64,000 nucleotides of DNA from Albugo candida (GCA_040437565.1 JBDOQK010000007.1:620001-684000); one strand, 5' to 3'; shown: positions 1 through 13,400, counted from the stretch's first letter. Translations and numbers: made by a program. Notes: generated from the sequence alone by a model not told the origin.

Positions 1-1434
1 GGGCATCAAATGCCATTGATTTGGATCGCTCCATAAAGTATCTGATACTGTGTTGGCTTCTGCTCTCGCTTTCAAGTGCTGTGCCTCATCTCGCTCTCGA
101 TCCCTACATCGTTTCATTTGCTCGAGTTGCCTAAGCGGAGTGACCGCGTCAACTTCTCCTCCCATGATGTCAAGCTTTTGTTGGGTGAAGGCTTCCAACC
201 AACTTCTAACATCTTGTTTCGATTGATTGATGAGAGGATTACTTGCTTCCTCTTGGGGATTACAAATTGGAGAAGATGGAGTACAAATTTCTGCAAAAGA
301 ATGATCCTCAGGCTCAATCAAAGCAGTATGATCAAAATCTGCGGTAGTTTTTTCGTATGAAGAAGACTTAATGCATTTCTCTCCAAAAGCGTTTGTAGTC
401 GACGAAGACACGGCAAGAGAGTCAATGATGTCTTTTGCAAAAGAATCTTGTAGGGTGTTATTGATAGCGTTTAGATGAAGGTACGTCTTACAATTCGCAG
501 TAAGAACCAATAAAATCTGCTTTGCCACGCTCGAATTGATTGTATCGAGACTTGGTGCATTATCGCTTCTAACTTTCTCGTCTGCTTGAGGTTTGTAGCA
601 TTCAATCACTTTTCGTACTTCATCCAAGTCAGTAAAATCTGACCTGCCTTTCACAGATACAGGAAGTCTTTGAAAGTTCGCAACATTTATAATGCTCAAA
701 GTTGTGCTCTTCATTTCCGACTGAATGGATATGGTACAAAAGTAGTGCGTGAGGACTTCGCCGTCGGCCGTAATTCTTTTTTCTTGTGCGACGACGCGCT
801 TCAATTTTGCTTCTTGTAGCGTTGACAAGATGTCAGCGTTTTTAATTGTCACCCTCGTTACATTACAAGCCGATAATACTTCTGCTGTGCTTTCTCGCGG
901 GTGAACTTTCGAGTTGGGTCGTAAAAGATCAATAATGGTATCATTTGCGAGCATCCAAAAGCAAAGACTGATAGTCGGACTTGTTTCTAGTGATAAATCG
1001 TACTGCCGAAGCAAGTGTAAAAGCACCAAACCCACTTGTCCGTGATCTTCCATTGCTTGTTCAAATGCTGGGGACGCAGTAAATGTAGCTTTTACGCTCA
1101 ATTCGGGCTCGTATTTTGCGTCCACATTCAAGCAATCTCTCCCAAAAACAGTACGAAATTGATGTGAAGAATCGAGTCCTACCGATAAAATGCAGCTATT
1201 TCGTCCATTCGATACGTCTTTGATGGCATTTAACGCTACGTGATCATAAAATTCCATGTGGTAGGAAGCGTCTCCCGTCATAACTTTATCCCATTTCCAT
1301 TTGGTTATTGCATCTTTTTCCTCGAGTTGTACATACTCTCCGAAGATAAGAGACTTTTTACAAGGATTCAAAGCAATTGAGCGAATGAATTCAACAGTGT
1401 CAGTGGATTTTGCTTCGTACGCGATAGAATCCAT
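1..1434 (-). CDS. Kinesin-like protein with degenerate motor domain (C-terminus off the left edge)
   Basis: A reading frame without stops runs from an ATG at 1434 to the left edge (478 codons, no intron needed). The N-terminal ~330 residues follow the order of a kinesin motor: a WKWDKV stretch where motors have F-x-F-D-x-V, then FYDHVALNAIKDVSNGRNSC before the P-loop position, an ending in VFG just after it, HYFCTISIQ in the place of the switch I/beta region, LSIINVANFQRL where LVDLAGSER is expected, and TYLHLNAINNTLQDSFAKD resembling the end of the motor. The nucleotide-binding motifs are absent: the P-loop GxxGSGKT is replaced by GLDSSHQF, and NxxSSRSH and DLAGSE are also lost. After ~residue 340 comes a polar tail with a short charged, probably coiled segment. 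Inference: a kinesin-fold protein that cannot hydrolyse ATP. It lies 167 bp downstream of another minus-strand gene. The family call rests on reading by eye. Confidence 0.6.
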   Translation of the reverse strand, partial: MDSIAYEAKSTDTVEFIRSIALNPCKKSLIFGEYVQLEEKDAITKWKWDKVMTGDASYHMEFYDHVALNAIKDVSNGRNSCILSVGLDSSHQFRTVFGRDCLNVDAKYEPELSVKATFTASPAFEQAMEDHGQVGLVLLHLLRQYDLSLETSPTISLCFWMLANDTIIDLLRPNSKVHPRESTAEVLSACNVTRVTIKNADILSTLQEAKLKRVVAQEKRITADGEVLTHYFCTISIQSEMKSTTLSIINVANFQRLPVSVKGRSDFTDLDEVRKVIECYKPQADEKVRSDNAPSLDTINSSVAKQILLVLTANCKTYLHLNAINNTLQDSFAKDIIDSLAVSSSTTNAFGEKCIKSSSYEKTTADFDHTALIEPEDHSFAEICTPSSPICNPQEEASNPLINQSKQDVRSWLEAFTQQKLDIMGGEVDAVTPLRQLEQMKRCRDRERDEAQHLKARAEANTVSDTLWSDPNQWHLMP

Positions 1435-1601
1435 TTCGCCCAAAATACGACACAAAAAGGCATATATTTATAACCTCTCTCAAAATTGCTACAGCATCAC
1501 TGAGCGCGCTATCTGTATAAGATACTTGCACTTCTAGTTACGTCACTTTGCCAAACGCCGTGACTTGGCATCGGTTATCGTCAAGCAATTTAAGCATTAA
1601 T

Positions 1602-4600
1602 TCATTGCAAGCACTCTTCAATCATATCGACCATCAATGCATCAGTAAGACGTTTTGTAAGACCCCGCTCTTCGATTGAGTACTGAGATCCCAAAAGTGA
1701 TAGCGATCGTTTCTTGAGAAAATTGGATTTTTGTAGAAAGTTTACGTCTCCATACTGCTGCGATTCGTCTGAATCGATGTTGGGCAATCCTTGTTGGCTG
1801 AGCCAGTACAAAAGAAAATCCGATATGTTTGGTATATGCTTTGCTTGAGACCATATTGCCTCATATTGCTCGCAAGGATCGAGATTGGTAAGCGCTTCAT
1901 CGAGCAAGAACCTCTGAGTCGACACGTATTCAGCATTTTCAGCCACTCTAATCCAATCTCCCTCCTTCATTCCATGACTCACAAGCTCCTTAATCGCGCT
2001 ATGTGCGACGTCTTTTGCCGCATACTCTTGTAAACCCGTGTCACAATCCTACAAATTGACTATGAGCTCAAGAGTAATGATCATAAAAGACGCGAAACGA
2101 ACCTGAATAGAGCCACAATGGATGTTTGCAAGAAATTGTTTACCAAAACGTTTTATTATCATCGGGCTCCAATCATTGCTGAATGCACGGAGGGAAAGTA
2201 TTCTGCCAGTTGAATGATCTTCTGGAATAGCTACAGTATCGATTATTGGCCGCGCATGCATCCTTTCGATCAGCAGGTGATCTGTGATTGCTTCTGTAAT
2301 CAGTATTGTCGAAATACGTGTCGTTAACACTGAAGCTTTGGTACATCTGTATTTGGCTATCCAGTTACGCAAAAGTCGATGGATCAAGTCACTGATTCGT
2401 TCTCTACTTCTTAATGTCAATTCGACTTGTACGAATTCTGTGAGAAGAGAACAGATTGGTGAGCAAGTTTGACATCGTCTAAGGTACAGGTCGATACCTG
2501 ACAACGTTTCCTGCTGTAATTCCGCAAAGAGGTGAGCTGAAATTCTCTGTGCTCGGTCTTCTTTTCTCAATACTGATTCTTCTTGCTCTAATGTGACGTT
2601 GGTTATTGGATTCTCTGAAAGGTGCTCTAGAGCGGTATCTTTTTGGTCAATTAGAGTTGTGTCATCAGTTATTGAGAGGATGCTCGCTTCCACCGGTTCC
2701 ACATCTTCGACGTGATCGAAACTCCCCAAGTGATCGATTGGAGTAGGTACTTCTGTGATCCGTAATGACTCTGATACGACAGATACTGGCACATGGAATT
2801 TTAATGACGCAACGGGATGATCTTGGTCGCAAATAGTATCACCAGCGATTGTCGGATACGTACTGCTGGTTTGTGTGGACTGCTCGAGACGCGAAGCTTC
2901 GGTATTAGGCGGTACAGCGCTCTCCACAAAATCGAACTCTATCAAACGATCTAGACTGAAAGTAGACGTACGCTGAATTCCGACATCATTGCATGGTTGA
3001 GTTGGAGAAATTGCCTCTTCCACGTGGACGTAGCCCCGTAACAAATCGTTAAGACAGTTTGCTTTTGCCATCCATTTCCCTTCAAATTTTCGCTTTCTAC
3101 GCTCAAAATCCACTCGACTGTGGGCATTTTGTTGGCGTAAGGCGTCGAGTATCGTTGTGTCGAATTCTAATTGTTCTTCCATCCGTCCCAGAAGCTGTAA
3201 AAGCTTATCTTCTTCTACTCCAAGACTTTCTTTCTCATGTTCACGTGCTATTTTATTGTGAACCCGTCGTACCAATTTTTCTTTCTCATGAAGAAGATTA
3301 TTCAAAGATTTAATTCGCTCTGCTTGCGCCTGAAGACTGTCTTCCGAAACGTTTTCTGGTTCCTGTGACGATTGTAATTCCTGAACCACAGAGTACGATT
3401 CATTAAATGCTACTTGACAGGCGACAAACTGATCTGAAATCTGAGCTGTCTGACTGCTTATCACTTGTGCCATACAATCGAGATCTTCCTTTGGAGCTTC
3501 TTCATCGTCTTTCAATAACAAAGGTGATGAGGGATCCTGTCGCTTCTCTGATTCGGATGCACTCACTTCTTCAAATGACGTCTCATATCCTTCGTCACCT
3601 TTAAATTCCTTGAGATCATTCGATTCTTTGTCAAACCGTACGTTGGGCACATTTCTAATTGTAGTAAGCGATTCTGGAATTGCTTCAGCTTGATCTAGTA
3701 TTTTCACTTCACTTATTTCGGATTTGGAATCGATGGAACTTTGCGTATACATTTCCGTCTGCTTACGTTCTGACGGTATTTCCTCTGGACGATCAGAGGT
3801 ACTGGACTGCTCGAAAGAGGATTCATAAATGGATGTTTCCATACTTTTATCAGCCACATCTTCATCTGAAGGCTCAGCAATATCTTCAGAGGCTTCCGAA
3901 GCGGCCGAGTCTATAGCTAATGATGGAACAGACACGGATGTCACAACGATTTGGACTTCCTCAATGCTCCTATTCGTACTATGCGAATCTGTAGCTTGTA
4001 TTGCCTCTGTAGCTCCTTCGTCTAATTCACTTGGCGCCTCTGACTGTGGCCCATCTTCCCCTGTCTCCTCGAACGAATCATCTTCGTATATTTCTTCACT
4101 TTTCTCAGAGACTTGTGATATGTCAGATCTCTTTTCATGGTTATCCGAGCCAGTGACACTTCTTTCGCTGGTGACGAGTTTTGTGCTACGGATAAGACGT
4201 TCATAGCCTTCCTTCAGGCCAGTCACTCGTTCATCAAACTGAATGTCAGATTCCTTCTCTCGAGCTTTCGAGTAAACATCGACCTCTAAGACTTTCTTTG
4301 CCAATTCGTCTGTTTCTTGATACGCATATTCCTTGTGTAAACGATCTCTCTCATGAATTAGCATTTCCTTCTTCAGTTCGATCAGCTGCTCAACTCTTTG
4401 AAGTTTCTGCTCAATCTTGTTATCACTGATACGTTTATTTGGTTGAGAGTACTCCATTTTCAGACTTTGAAGGTGTTCAAATTGCTCCTCTAATTGTTTG
4501 GTTGTATTCGAATCTTCTGTAGGAACCTCTTCCAGCACTATGAGAGATTTCGCATCTGATGTCGCAACATTTTCACTTTGAATAGATGACACAAAGTCGT

Positions 4601-7600
4601 CGTCATCGTAGACTTGAGAATCATTCGCAGCTGTTTGTATGGAAGGCACTTCTACCGATTGAATTGATTTTTCTTCGGCACTGATTTCACTTGCTATGGA
4701 ACTCTCTGATTTCTTACTAGGCTCCGATTGATAGTCGGCTACTGAGCGTTCGGCCTCATCCGAGACCTCATCGAATGATCCATAATCTTCATTACTGCTC
4801 GCATCCTGATCGAGCATCTCTTCTTTCTCTGAAGAAATAGGCTCTTTCCGTTGTCGTCGATCGATTCGCTCCACAGGTTGGACTCCAATACGAGCGTCAT
4901 CTTTTGCAGTTCCACCACGTGCGCCACGATGCAGACTCTGCTGAAAATGAAGGATATCCTGGTAATATTCAGCCTTGCATGCTGCTATAGATGCGCTGCA
5001 TTTTGCCTTTGCTGCACGTAATTGCATCCGAACATTCTTCTGTCGACTTACTGCTTTACAATTTTGTGAAATTCCCTGTTGCTCTTCCTCATACTTTGCT
5101 CCTTCCGCTTGATAGAACATTTCTATCGCAGTAATCTCTCGCTGGAGTCCTTCTTTGACAGTCAATAGATATTTTTGTAATAGAGCTTGTTCCTCAGCAT
5201 TCAGACTGGTCGTCATCTGATCTGGGACATCGAAATCATCCATGCTTGAAGCTTGCACTTGATTCTCATCGACATCAATATTATCTTGAATCGATACACT
5301 TGTTACCGAAGTAATTGACTCTGGGTAACTTTGCACTGAGTCTTCTTTCACTGATGCTTCTAATTCCTTGCTTCCATCTCCAATATCCTCGTCATCTTTG
5401 ATTGACCCACCGCTCATAGATGATTTTATCGTAGCTGTAACGTCAAAGTCGTCGACATAATCGGATGCTGACTCGATAGATGCATTAAGGATCACCTTCT
5501 TGTCTTCAATGTTCTTTTCAGATACCGAACGAGCTTCTGAGTCGAATGTCTCGTCAGTCTTTGGAGGTTCACTCTCAAAAGTATTCGAGCCGGACGAACT
5601 TCCATTTCGATCATATTGAGTCGATTCGATCTCACGGGAAGAAGTGGAGTGAGTATCCGATGGAATTTCAGTCTCACGACTTTGACTTTGACTATCGGAA
5701 GATGACAAATACTGATCGTCGATTTCTGCGTCGGAATGCACATTTTCCAGCACCGTCGAAGTGTTTTGTGTCGCTTTAGACTCCCTTGTATCGTCCAGAT
5801 GCTCGAAACTTTCAGAATCGTACTCTTCCAATTCAGTGGCTATACTCTTAGAGACCGGTGGAATCGTATTGGAGTCGGTGCTTCCAGTCAGGCTTTCTAT
5901 CTGCGAGTCTTCTTCGGTCAACTGCGGATTTTGCCGCACCAAATCGACAGTTTGAGCTTCTCTTTCTCGAAAACGTTCTCTTTTCAGCTCTTCTTGCAGC
6001 CTTTTGGCCTCCTGTTCGAACTGAGCGCTTTTTTCATTGTTCTTCATTTCCAACTTTTCAATAGCATCCTGTAACTGTTCCTCTGAACGTTTCTCCGCGA
6101 TACTCTGTTCAAGTTGCACGCGTTGTTGCATATAATTCTCATCAACCTCATTTTTGAGAGCGAGAGCATAGGAGACGGTATCTCTTTGAGCTTGTTCCAG
6201 CTCTCGTGTTTTTTCGAGAAGACAAACTTTCAATTGGGCCTCATGAATATGATCACGAAACTCTACAGCTGCAAGTAAATGTTTGGACAAAGTATCAGGA
6301 GAAAAGAGCGCTGGAGACGAGTGATGGAAATCTTTGAGCTGATCCACTTTATAAGATCGTTGTTGCATTGTTTTTTGCATATCAAGCTCCGAAACGTCCA
6401 AATGTACGATACGATCACTTTTCTTCATTGCATCTTCACTCGAAGAGTTTTCTATGATACAGGTTGTAGCTTCTACCGATCGAACATCGTCAAACTTCGT
6501 CTCGAGCAAGGGTCCAGTAGATGGCTCTATTTTGACAATCGCAGTCTCCGTAATCTTGAGATCTTCATTGTGCTTTGTAGCTTTCAGATTCTCCAGTTCG
6601 TTTGTCGAGAAACCTTGGACAGCTTCATCCGCGAGCGTCGCAGCACCGGCTTCGATTCCAATCGTTTCTGCGGTATCTCTTGGATCCTCAAACGAATGTT
6701 CGCGCTTGTGCTCGGTAACTCGTGTTTGCTGCTGCAAGTCGTACAGTTCTCTTGCGTAGTAATCAAAAACACTGAGCGAGTCATTTTCTTGCTTGAGTAA
6801 ATGCTCAAGCGGATCATCAGCCTCATTTTTTAGACTGAATTTGAATCCATTTTGAAGTTTCAACGAGTCAACCGAGTGAGCTGAAAATTGTAGAAGGGTG
6901 TTCGTCGACATTTTTAAATCAGTTGACAGAGATAATTCACTGACGCTTTCACTCGCATCCTTTGCACTGTGCGGTGAGGAATAGGATTGGTTTGAGGCAA
7001 GGAGGGAGGTTCGAATTGTAAAAGCGCCATTGAGATCGACTAATGTCACAGAATCTTCAACTTTATTGACTGGCTTTTCGATTACATCCTGTGAACTCTC
7101 GGCACATCTCTGCCTTACTGGTGACACTATTAGTGGATGCTCTGTGATCCGATCATCTTGACCTGAAGAATGACTGGAATCACCGTCGAACGCCTTCTTA
7201 CTCATCGGTCCGGCACTGCATTGATTCCCTACTTTTTCAGGTGAGTTTCCAGTCTCGTTGCATGATACATTTCGTCGATTACCAGAAGCTCTTAGTTGGT
7301 CCAATTGTGCTGATAGTAGCGAAGCTCGTTCTTGTAATTCCTTCAGCTTGTCGACTCGATGGCGAGAGACTTCATTTTGCTTGCTTTCAGTCTCTAAATG
7401 GTTAGCTCCATGGTTCTCTCCTGACAGCACTTTTTCATCTATCATAAGTGTGGAAGCGAAGTCTAGCTCAGAATGCACTAAACAATCAGACGTTGGCGCT
7501 ACTTCCTCTTTGCACGTATCCATGACATACAATGGATGTTCATTCAGTTTGTACTTCTTTGATCGCTGTAATTGGATCAGCCGAACCTTTTCTAACTGTT

Positions 7601-8542
7601 CCAATTTCGCCTGCAATCGCTGTTTCGCTTCGATTTGACTTTGTCTCTCTTTCGCAATATTTTCCTGTCGGCGTTTTCTTTGCAATTTCATGGCTTCACG
7701 TGCGCGTTGTCGTCTCTTTAGGGTTTCTTCTGACGGTTTTTGACGGCTTCGATCGACTTCGCTCTCTCTCGGTACATTTGGCTTTCTCTTCTTTCTCACT
7801 TGTCGATTTTTGGCCTTGTTTTGCTCCTTGTGTCTTTCTATTATCCCCTCCTTCAAACCCAGTATGTCAGAGGTCTTTTGTGTGCACTCGGTAGCACTTT
7901 GCGATTTCATTCCATCGTCGGATTTCTGTCTGACAGATTGCTCTTCCTCTCTCTTACGTCGTATTTTGAATCGCGGGACCATCGGCTTTCTTTCCCGTGT
8001 CAAATCGATAGTTTCTTTCTTTTTATTCACAACTTCTTTTTTATCGCTTGTAGGGATCATTCGCCGGGAATATAAAACCCGATTGCGTTCTCGAATCTTT
8101 TGGTCAAGATACTTGAGCTCTATCTTCTTTTTCCTTTCTTCTGCTTCATGACGCAGTCTTTCATTCAGACTATTTGTGATTACCAATTTAGCAGTACGAA
8201 GTCTCATAAGCTCCTTCTCCTTTTGCTGTTTGTAGTCAGTTTTCTGTGTGTGATTCGGTTTCTGATCAGTGATTTTCATTTGATTTGCATTCGGAGTATA
8301 TTTATTTCGACACTTTTTCTCATCTCTCAATGCTTTTCTGCTTTTTTCAGTGCTGCGAAAGCAATTGCACCTTATTATTGCGAGCAGTCTACAGGATATT
8401 ACGAAACGTACCTTCTTAAACCTGCTGTATCGATTGATTGAGAGCCTTCTGAATAGTGCCACAATGGGTTACACCTCTTTACATGTTTGTGATGATGTGC
8501 GTGAAGAGAGATTTCCATTTCATTGCATCGATTTTCGATCAT
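1602..8542 (-). CDS. Giant acidic coiled-coil protein, possibly CEP350-like centrosomal protein
   Basis: Three exons: 8412-8542, 2103-8352 and 1602-2048, giving about 2275 residues. Both introns (59 and 54 nt) have GT-AG ends and keep the frame; intron 1 reads GTACGT...TTTCGCAG. The first in-frame ATG after an upstream TAG is at 8542; a second at 8518 is also possible. The protein starts with Lys/Arg-rich helices, has long Ser/Glu/Asp-rich low-complexity stretches, and several strong coiled coils (for example RVEQLIELKKEMLIHERDR and RIKSLNNLLHEKEKLVRRV). It ends in a compact helical region containing WIRVAENAEY and LTDALMVDMIEECL. The general plan and the short helical C-terminal segment recall the centrosomal protein CEP350, but I saw no CAP-Gly domain, so this name is tentative. 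Its start lies 122 bp from the divergent CWC25 gene. Confidence 0.8.
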
Positions 8543-8664
8543 TGGACCCTTGCGAGCTCCAATCTCGCAAACGATCTATTCGGTCGCTTAAGCATTTGTA
8601 TCAGAGAGCCATTGTACTGTGTCTTTCTATTATGTACGATATCGATATCACATATTTGTAAAGT
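8543..8664. promoter_or_regulatory. Short bidirectional intergenic/promoter region
   Basis: Only 122 bp separate the start codons of the minus-strand coiled-coil gene (8542) and the plus-strand CWC25 gene (8665). Both transcripts must therefore start inside or very near this segment, so it must hold both core promoters and both 5' UTRs unless one of them begins inside the other gene. No clear TATA box or other element is evident by eye. Confidence 0.45.
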
Positions 8665-10222
8665 ATGTCGTTGGCATTTTTGGCCAAAAAGAGCTGGCAC
8701 ACTGCGAATTTGAGAGTAAGATATCGATGGAAACCTGCGCTTGGAGACAGATAATGAAATAGTGTACTTTGTAGAATGTGGAGAAAGTATGGATTGCTGA
8801 ACAGAAACACGCAGCGGAAGGGAAAAAGCTGGATGAATTACGTAAGAATATCGAGGAAGAACGCCAATTACAGGAGCTCAGAGAGCTCCAGGCTGCTCAC
8901 GGAGACAAAAAGGCTGCAATTGAGCGAGTTGAGTGGATGTATGAAGCGCCTATGGTGCAACAAGAGAAAAGTACTGAAGAATATTTACTTGGGAAAAAGC
9001 TCAAAAGTGAAGCATCTGGACAGCAGCTTTCAGAAAAATACGGCTCGTTAGGCAATAACAATGCTACCAATGCAGCTTACGAGAACTTCTCTCGATTGAA
9101 TGAAGATCCGATGTTGCAGATAAAGTTCGTAGTAACGTGCTGACTTTGATAAGGAGTCTTACGCTTTTCTGTTTGGTAGAAGACAACAGAAAGAGATGCA
9201 TGAAAGTATTCTGAAAAATCCAATCAAAATGAAAAGAATTAAAGAAAAAGTCGAAAATATGTTGAAAGATTGTAAACAGCGCAAAGAGAAGAAGAAGAAA
9301 AATGTCAAATCGAAATCCAAACGGAAGAGAAGAAGTCATCCGTCAGACTCCGAGTCGAAGGAAGAGAGACCCGAAGTCGTTGATAAGCGTCAGAGATCTA
9401 CAATAATGGATAAAAAGAGGCGACGAAGCGGGTACAGAAGATCGGCGGAAGCCTACAGAACCAGTAGTAATCGACACAAGAAACAAGACCATAGCAAAGT
9501 AACAGGTCGTAACAGGATCAGCTCTTCTCGTAGTCCTATTACCAGATCCCTTGATCACAAAAAGAATCGTTCTCGCAGTCAAAGTGTGGCTCAGGATTAT
9601 TCTCCCGCTCACGAGATCGACGAGTATGGGCGCAGTCGGTGCAGACGCAAACTCTCAACAGAGAAAAGTGAAACTCAAAGAAAAGACTCCAGATCGAGAG
9701 ATAGAAAGGATCGTCATCGCTCACGAAAGGCCAGTACAAGATATGGCCTTACGGATCATTCCAATGCAGTGCGATGTGAAGATATTGATCGAGGATCATT
9801 AGGACCCAATGCCAAGTTTCTCGCTAAAGCGCGAGCAATGAAAGAAAAAGAAGAAGATTTACGAACTGAAAAGCTGTCTAAATCGGTAAAGAAGTCAACG
9901 TTCACCGCGATGGATAAGACCCGAAACGCTCTGGAAATGATACAAAATGCACAAGAAATCGAAGCGTATCGGAAAAAACGTGCTCTCAAGGCTGAGGACG
10001 AAATAGAGCACAAGGAAAACAACTGCAAAAGCGATCGACATTTCCTAAAGTCAGTATTCTGCTCTCTTCCATCCATGCACCTGAATCTCATTTTTGCTGA
10101 TCAGAACAATTCAGGAAACCGCATACATCAAAACCAGTAGCACTATTGGTGAACGAATCCGCCGAAATGTCCATTACATACAGCGGGACGACACCGAAGG
10201 CTTTTTGGAAAAGAAGCAATAA
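8665..10222 (+). CDS. CWC25: Pre-mRNA-splicing factor CWC25
   Basis: Four exons: 8665-8715, 8775-9124, 9180-10049 and 10105-10222; introns of 59, 55 and 55 nt, all GT-AG and in frame. CWC25 joins the activated spliceosome and promotes the first transesterification step. Exon 1 gives the CIR-type N-terminus (KKSWHTANLR) that continues in exon 2 as NVEKVWIAEQKHAAEGKKL, followed by the conserved WMYEAP and EEYLLGKKL motifs. Exon 3 carries QQKEMHESILKNPIKMKRIK and then a long Arg/Ser/Lys-rich region typical of splicing proteins. Exon 4 ends with the conserved TIGERIRRNVHYIQRD tail. About 460 residues in total, within the family range. The start is the only ATG that gives the conserved N-terminus. 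Confidence 0.93.
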
Positions 10223-10491
10223 AGTGCGTGCAAACAGCTGTCGCAGCGATTCGCCACCTCACCTCCTTCGAAATTGGTTGATGAAAAGCTTTTGGCTGCA
10301 AGTAAAAGCGATCATACAAAAATGTATTTTTTTTTCTGAAAATACATCAGATATCTATCGGTCTGAACGTGGGAATCGGAGCTCCGGTTTGGAAATCAAA
10401 ACACATATTCGCTCTTCGTCTTTGTTACAGTCGTCACCTGAGTCTCACCTCGTTCAAGGCCGTGGATTCGATCTTTTGACAATCGCAGTGT

Positions 10492-13400
10492 TCAAAAAAA
10501 TCTTTCGCCAGTCGCATGGACTGTTGCTGGATCATTCTCGCTTGACTCCATATCCTTTGTATCAATCTGATCCTTATTGGCTTCTCGCTCGATGTAGATG
10601 GCTACCAGACGGAATTTGAGAGCATCGGTGTGCTCCGAGACGTACTTTAATATATTCTCATCCCCCTCCATGAGATAATGATATCGGACGATGCAGTTAA
10701 CGGCATTCTTCCGGACTTCAGAGCAGTTGTGACTAAGCATCTATGGACACAAATTATCGGATGATTCTCAAACCAAATCAAAGCAAACGTACCTCCAACA
10801 GCGTCATCAGTAAATCGGATTCCTTTGGTAAAACACATTTATCGCCCGACTGAATACTCGATAAAGCTGTGCGGATGATACGCAGACTTGTGATCAAAGT
10901 GATTTCCGGTTGATTTGGCGAGCAACTCGATAGCAAAATGGCCAATGCTGCATGAGCGTTCTCTTTATCACTTACAATCTTCTGCAGACACGATTCGGCG
11001 ATGTAAGAAATCTAGCAAGCAAATCACATATGTCAGTGGTTGATAACGCCTCATGGAAAAGCTTTCAGCACACTATGTACCAGCTTTTGTCTCTGAGTGG
11101 TGTAATTCATGAGTTGATGCACCAAATCGTGTAGAAACGATTCCAAGTGACTCGGGTACCGCTCGAGCAGTTTGCGTACCACTTTAAGTATGCTGATGTT
11201 GTGCTCTTGATCGTGTGGATAAAGTCTCGCCATCAGATGGGATAGAAGTCGATCCCGGTTGTCTATCCAGAATTCTATAGAGTACGTCTTTATGATCTTG
11301 GTGATCTACTCGAATGAACAGCATGAATGGGAATTCAGCAAAGGCAGCGAGTTTTCCTACCTCATGCAAAACTCGCTTCAGACTTTGTTCATTATTGTAA
11401 TTGGATGCCAGACATTTGAGTTGTCGTTCCAGATTTTCATTCTTTTCGTTGACAGCCAATGTACAGGATACCGATTCCTCCACGATTTCACTGAATGAAG
11501 CTCGATCAGGAGCGGCCGAATCATCGATGGCAATTGCTTCCACGAAGAGGTCGGTACATTGTGTCGACTGAAATGGTTCATCGGGTGCACTCGCCACCTC
11601 TGATGAATTTGCATCCTCTTTTGATTCTTCGGCTGCAATGATTTGCGTCGGTGCGTTGTAATGGACGTCCACCTGTTTGGTTGTTCCAATTCGTATTCCG
11701 CGAGAAGATAACACACGAGTGATTACTTGTCGTTTTCCCGGGGTTAGTGACATAATGGCTTGATCGACTTCGTGAGAGTATGTCTTCTTGGTTGCCACAA
11801 GTAGATCTCCACATGCTTGATTGTAAGAAAGAGGAGCATCTCCGTCCAAAGCTTGTGCGATTTTGTTCAGCAGACTTCGGATGTTTTTTGTATTCTCAGT
11901 GGAATTTGTCTCTTTGAAACACGCTCCGGCTAATGGAAGTACCTTTGTCATATACTGGCAGACAAGAACCTTCATTTTCACATTGCCTCCATCTATGATG
12001 AGTGGTAGCAGATGGCTGACTAGGATAGGTATCTCAATACGTGCTACCAGGAAATCCAACACTTCACGTGCGTGTTTTCGATTGACTTCCTTGGAATCGA
12101 CAGCTTTCTGAAATAAACGTGGAAGCATTACTTTGATATGTTTGAGAATGTGGCTGACAGGCTCATGCGCACGAATAAACACCACAAAGACTTCCAGAGC
12201 GTATTGAGCGACCCTGTAATGCGGATCCGCAAGCTCTTTGACTAAACACGCGAAAACTTTCTCTTCACTCTGTTTGCTGAATTCGGTCTTTCCGCGTTGA
12301 TTCAAAAGAGCTGAGAGACGCTGAAGAGCATCCAGTCGATGAGACCATCCATTGTTTGTAACTCCAGTGAAAAAAGCATTCAGCCGAGCGCGGATACTTT
12401 CATTACCAAGACCTTCAGTGGCGCCGGTATCGCTGTTGTCTTGAGCACCTTGGCCTTTGATAGAACCTTTTTCTCTCGTACTGCTATCCGAAAGTGTGAC
12501 GTCATCAGAATTGGAATGACTTGAAGCGTTCATGATGCACCGCTTTGGACCAGCAGTAGCCTTGGCATACTTTTTATGCGATTTGGATCGAGTGTCTTGC
12601 TTCAATTCTGTTCGATTCGACTTGGATGAAGTCGGAGGTGCATTTTGCAAAATCCTTTCCGGCTTCCAGCTCAATGAGCCTTGTGAAGAAATTGTGTTTG
12701 ATTCTCCATCTCCGTTATTCTTTGTCCCTGCTCCTTGGGTCACACGAAGAGTGGAAGAAAGCGGAATCATCGATGACACCTCTTTAGCTCCATTTTTTGC
12801 ATCAGATTTCTGACAGACAGTACTTTCGACACGCACTGGTCCGGTCCCAAAAGTCGACCGCGAAAGTATAGAATCGCTTTGGAAGTTGGATGTTAGTGAT
12901 GCTCCCAAAACTCGTCGAGGACCGGATAAATTACTGCCGGCTGAATCGATCTTGAGACTCGCTCCATCGTTTTCTAATTTTGGTACAAAATCAATATCGC
13001 TATCATGAGCTCCACTTCGTGAAGCCTGATACTGAAATTTGCTTTCTGCGGTAGACGGAAGCACGACTTTGTCTTGTGAGCGTTTTCCAAGCAAAGGTTC
13101 TTTGCCTAAAAGTGATTCTTTCGTTGAGATTGGGAATTCGATCTGCCGACTGGTATCAGGGCCAAGTTCTGCCGAGTCACGTGCAGCATCATCGTATACG
13201 TTACGTTGTACAGACAAATCCAAGCGCTTCAGACATTCTATCGCTTCCTCCTACTCAAGATCAAAGCGTGAGTCGTCTCCGAACAGCATCGTATTGTAGG
13301 TACCTTGAATAGATGATGGAATCGCCAGTAGCATTTTCTCGCTTGTGCTCGCACTTCAGAATCCGCATCTTGCAATATCATTGGAAATGCTTGCACGTAG

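Noticed and set aside
3000-8000. Several plus-strand frames of 60-170 codons
   Set aside because: They are shadows of the minus-strand giant coiled-coil gene; their amino-acid content is antisense-like (Phe/Leu/Ser/Cys-rich).
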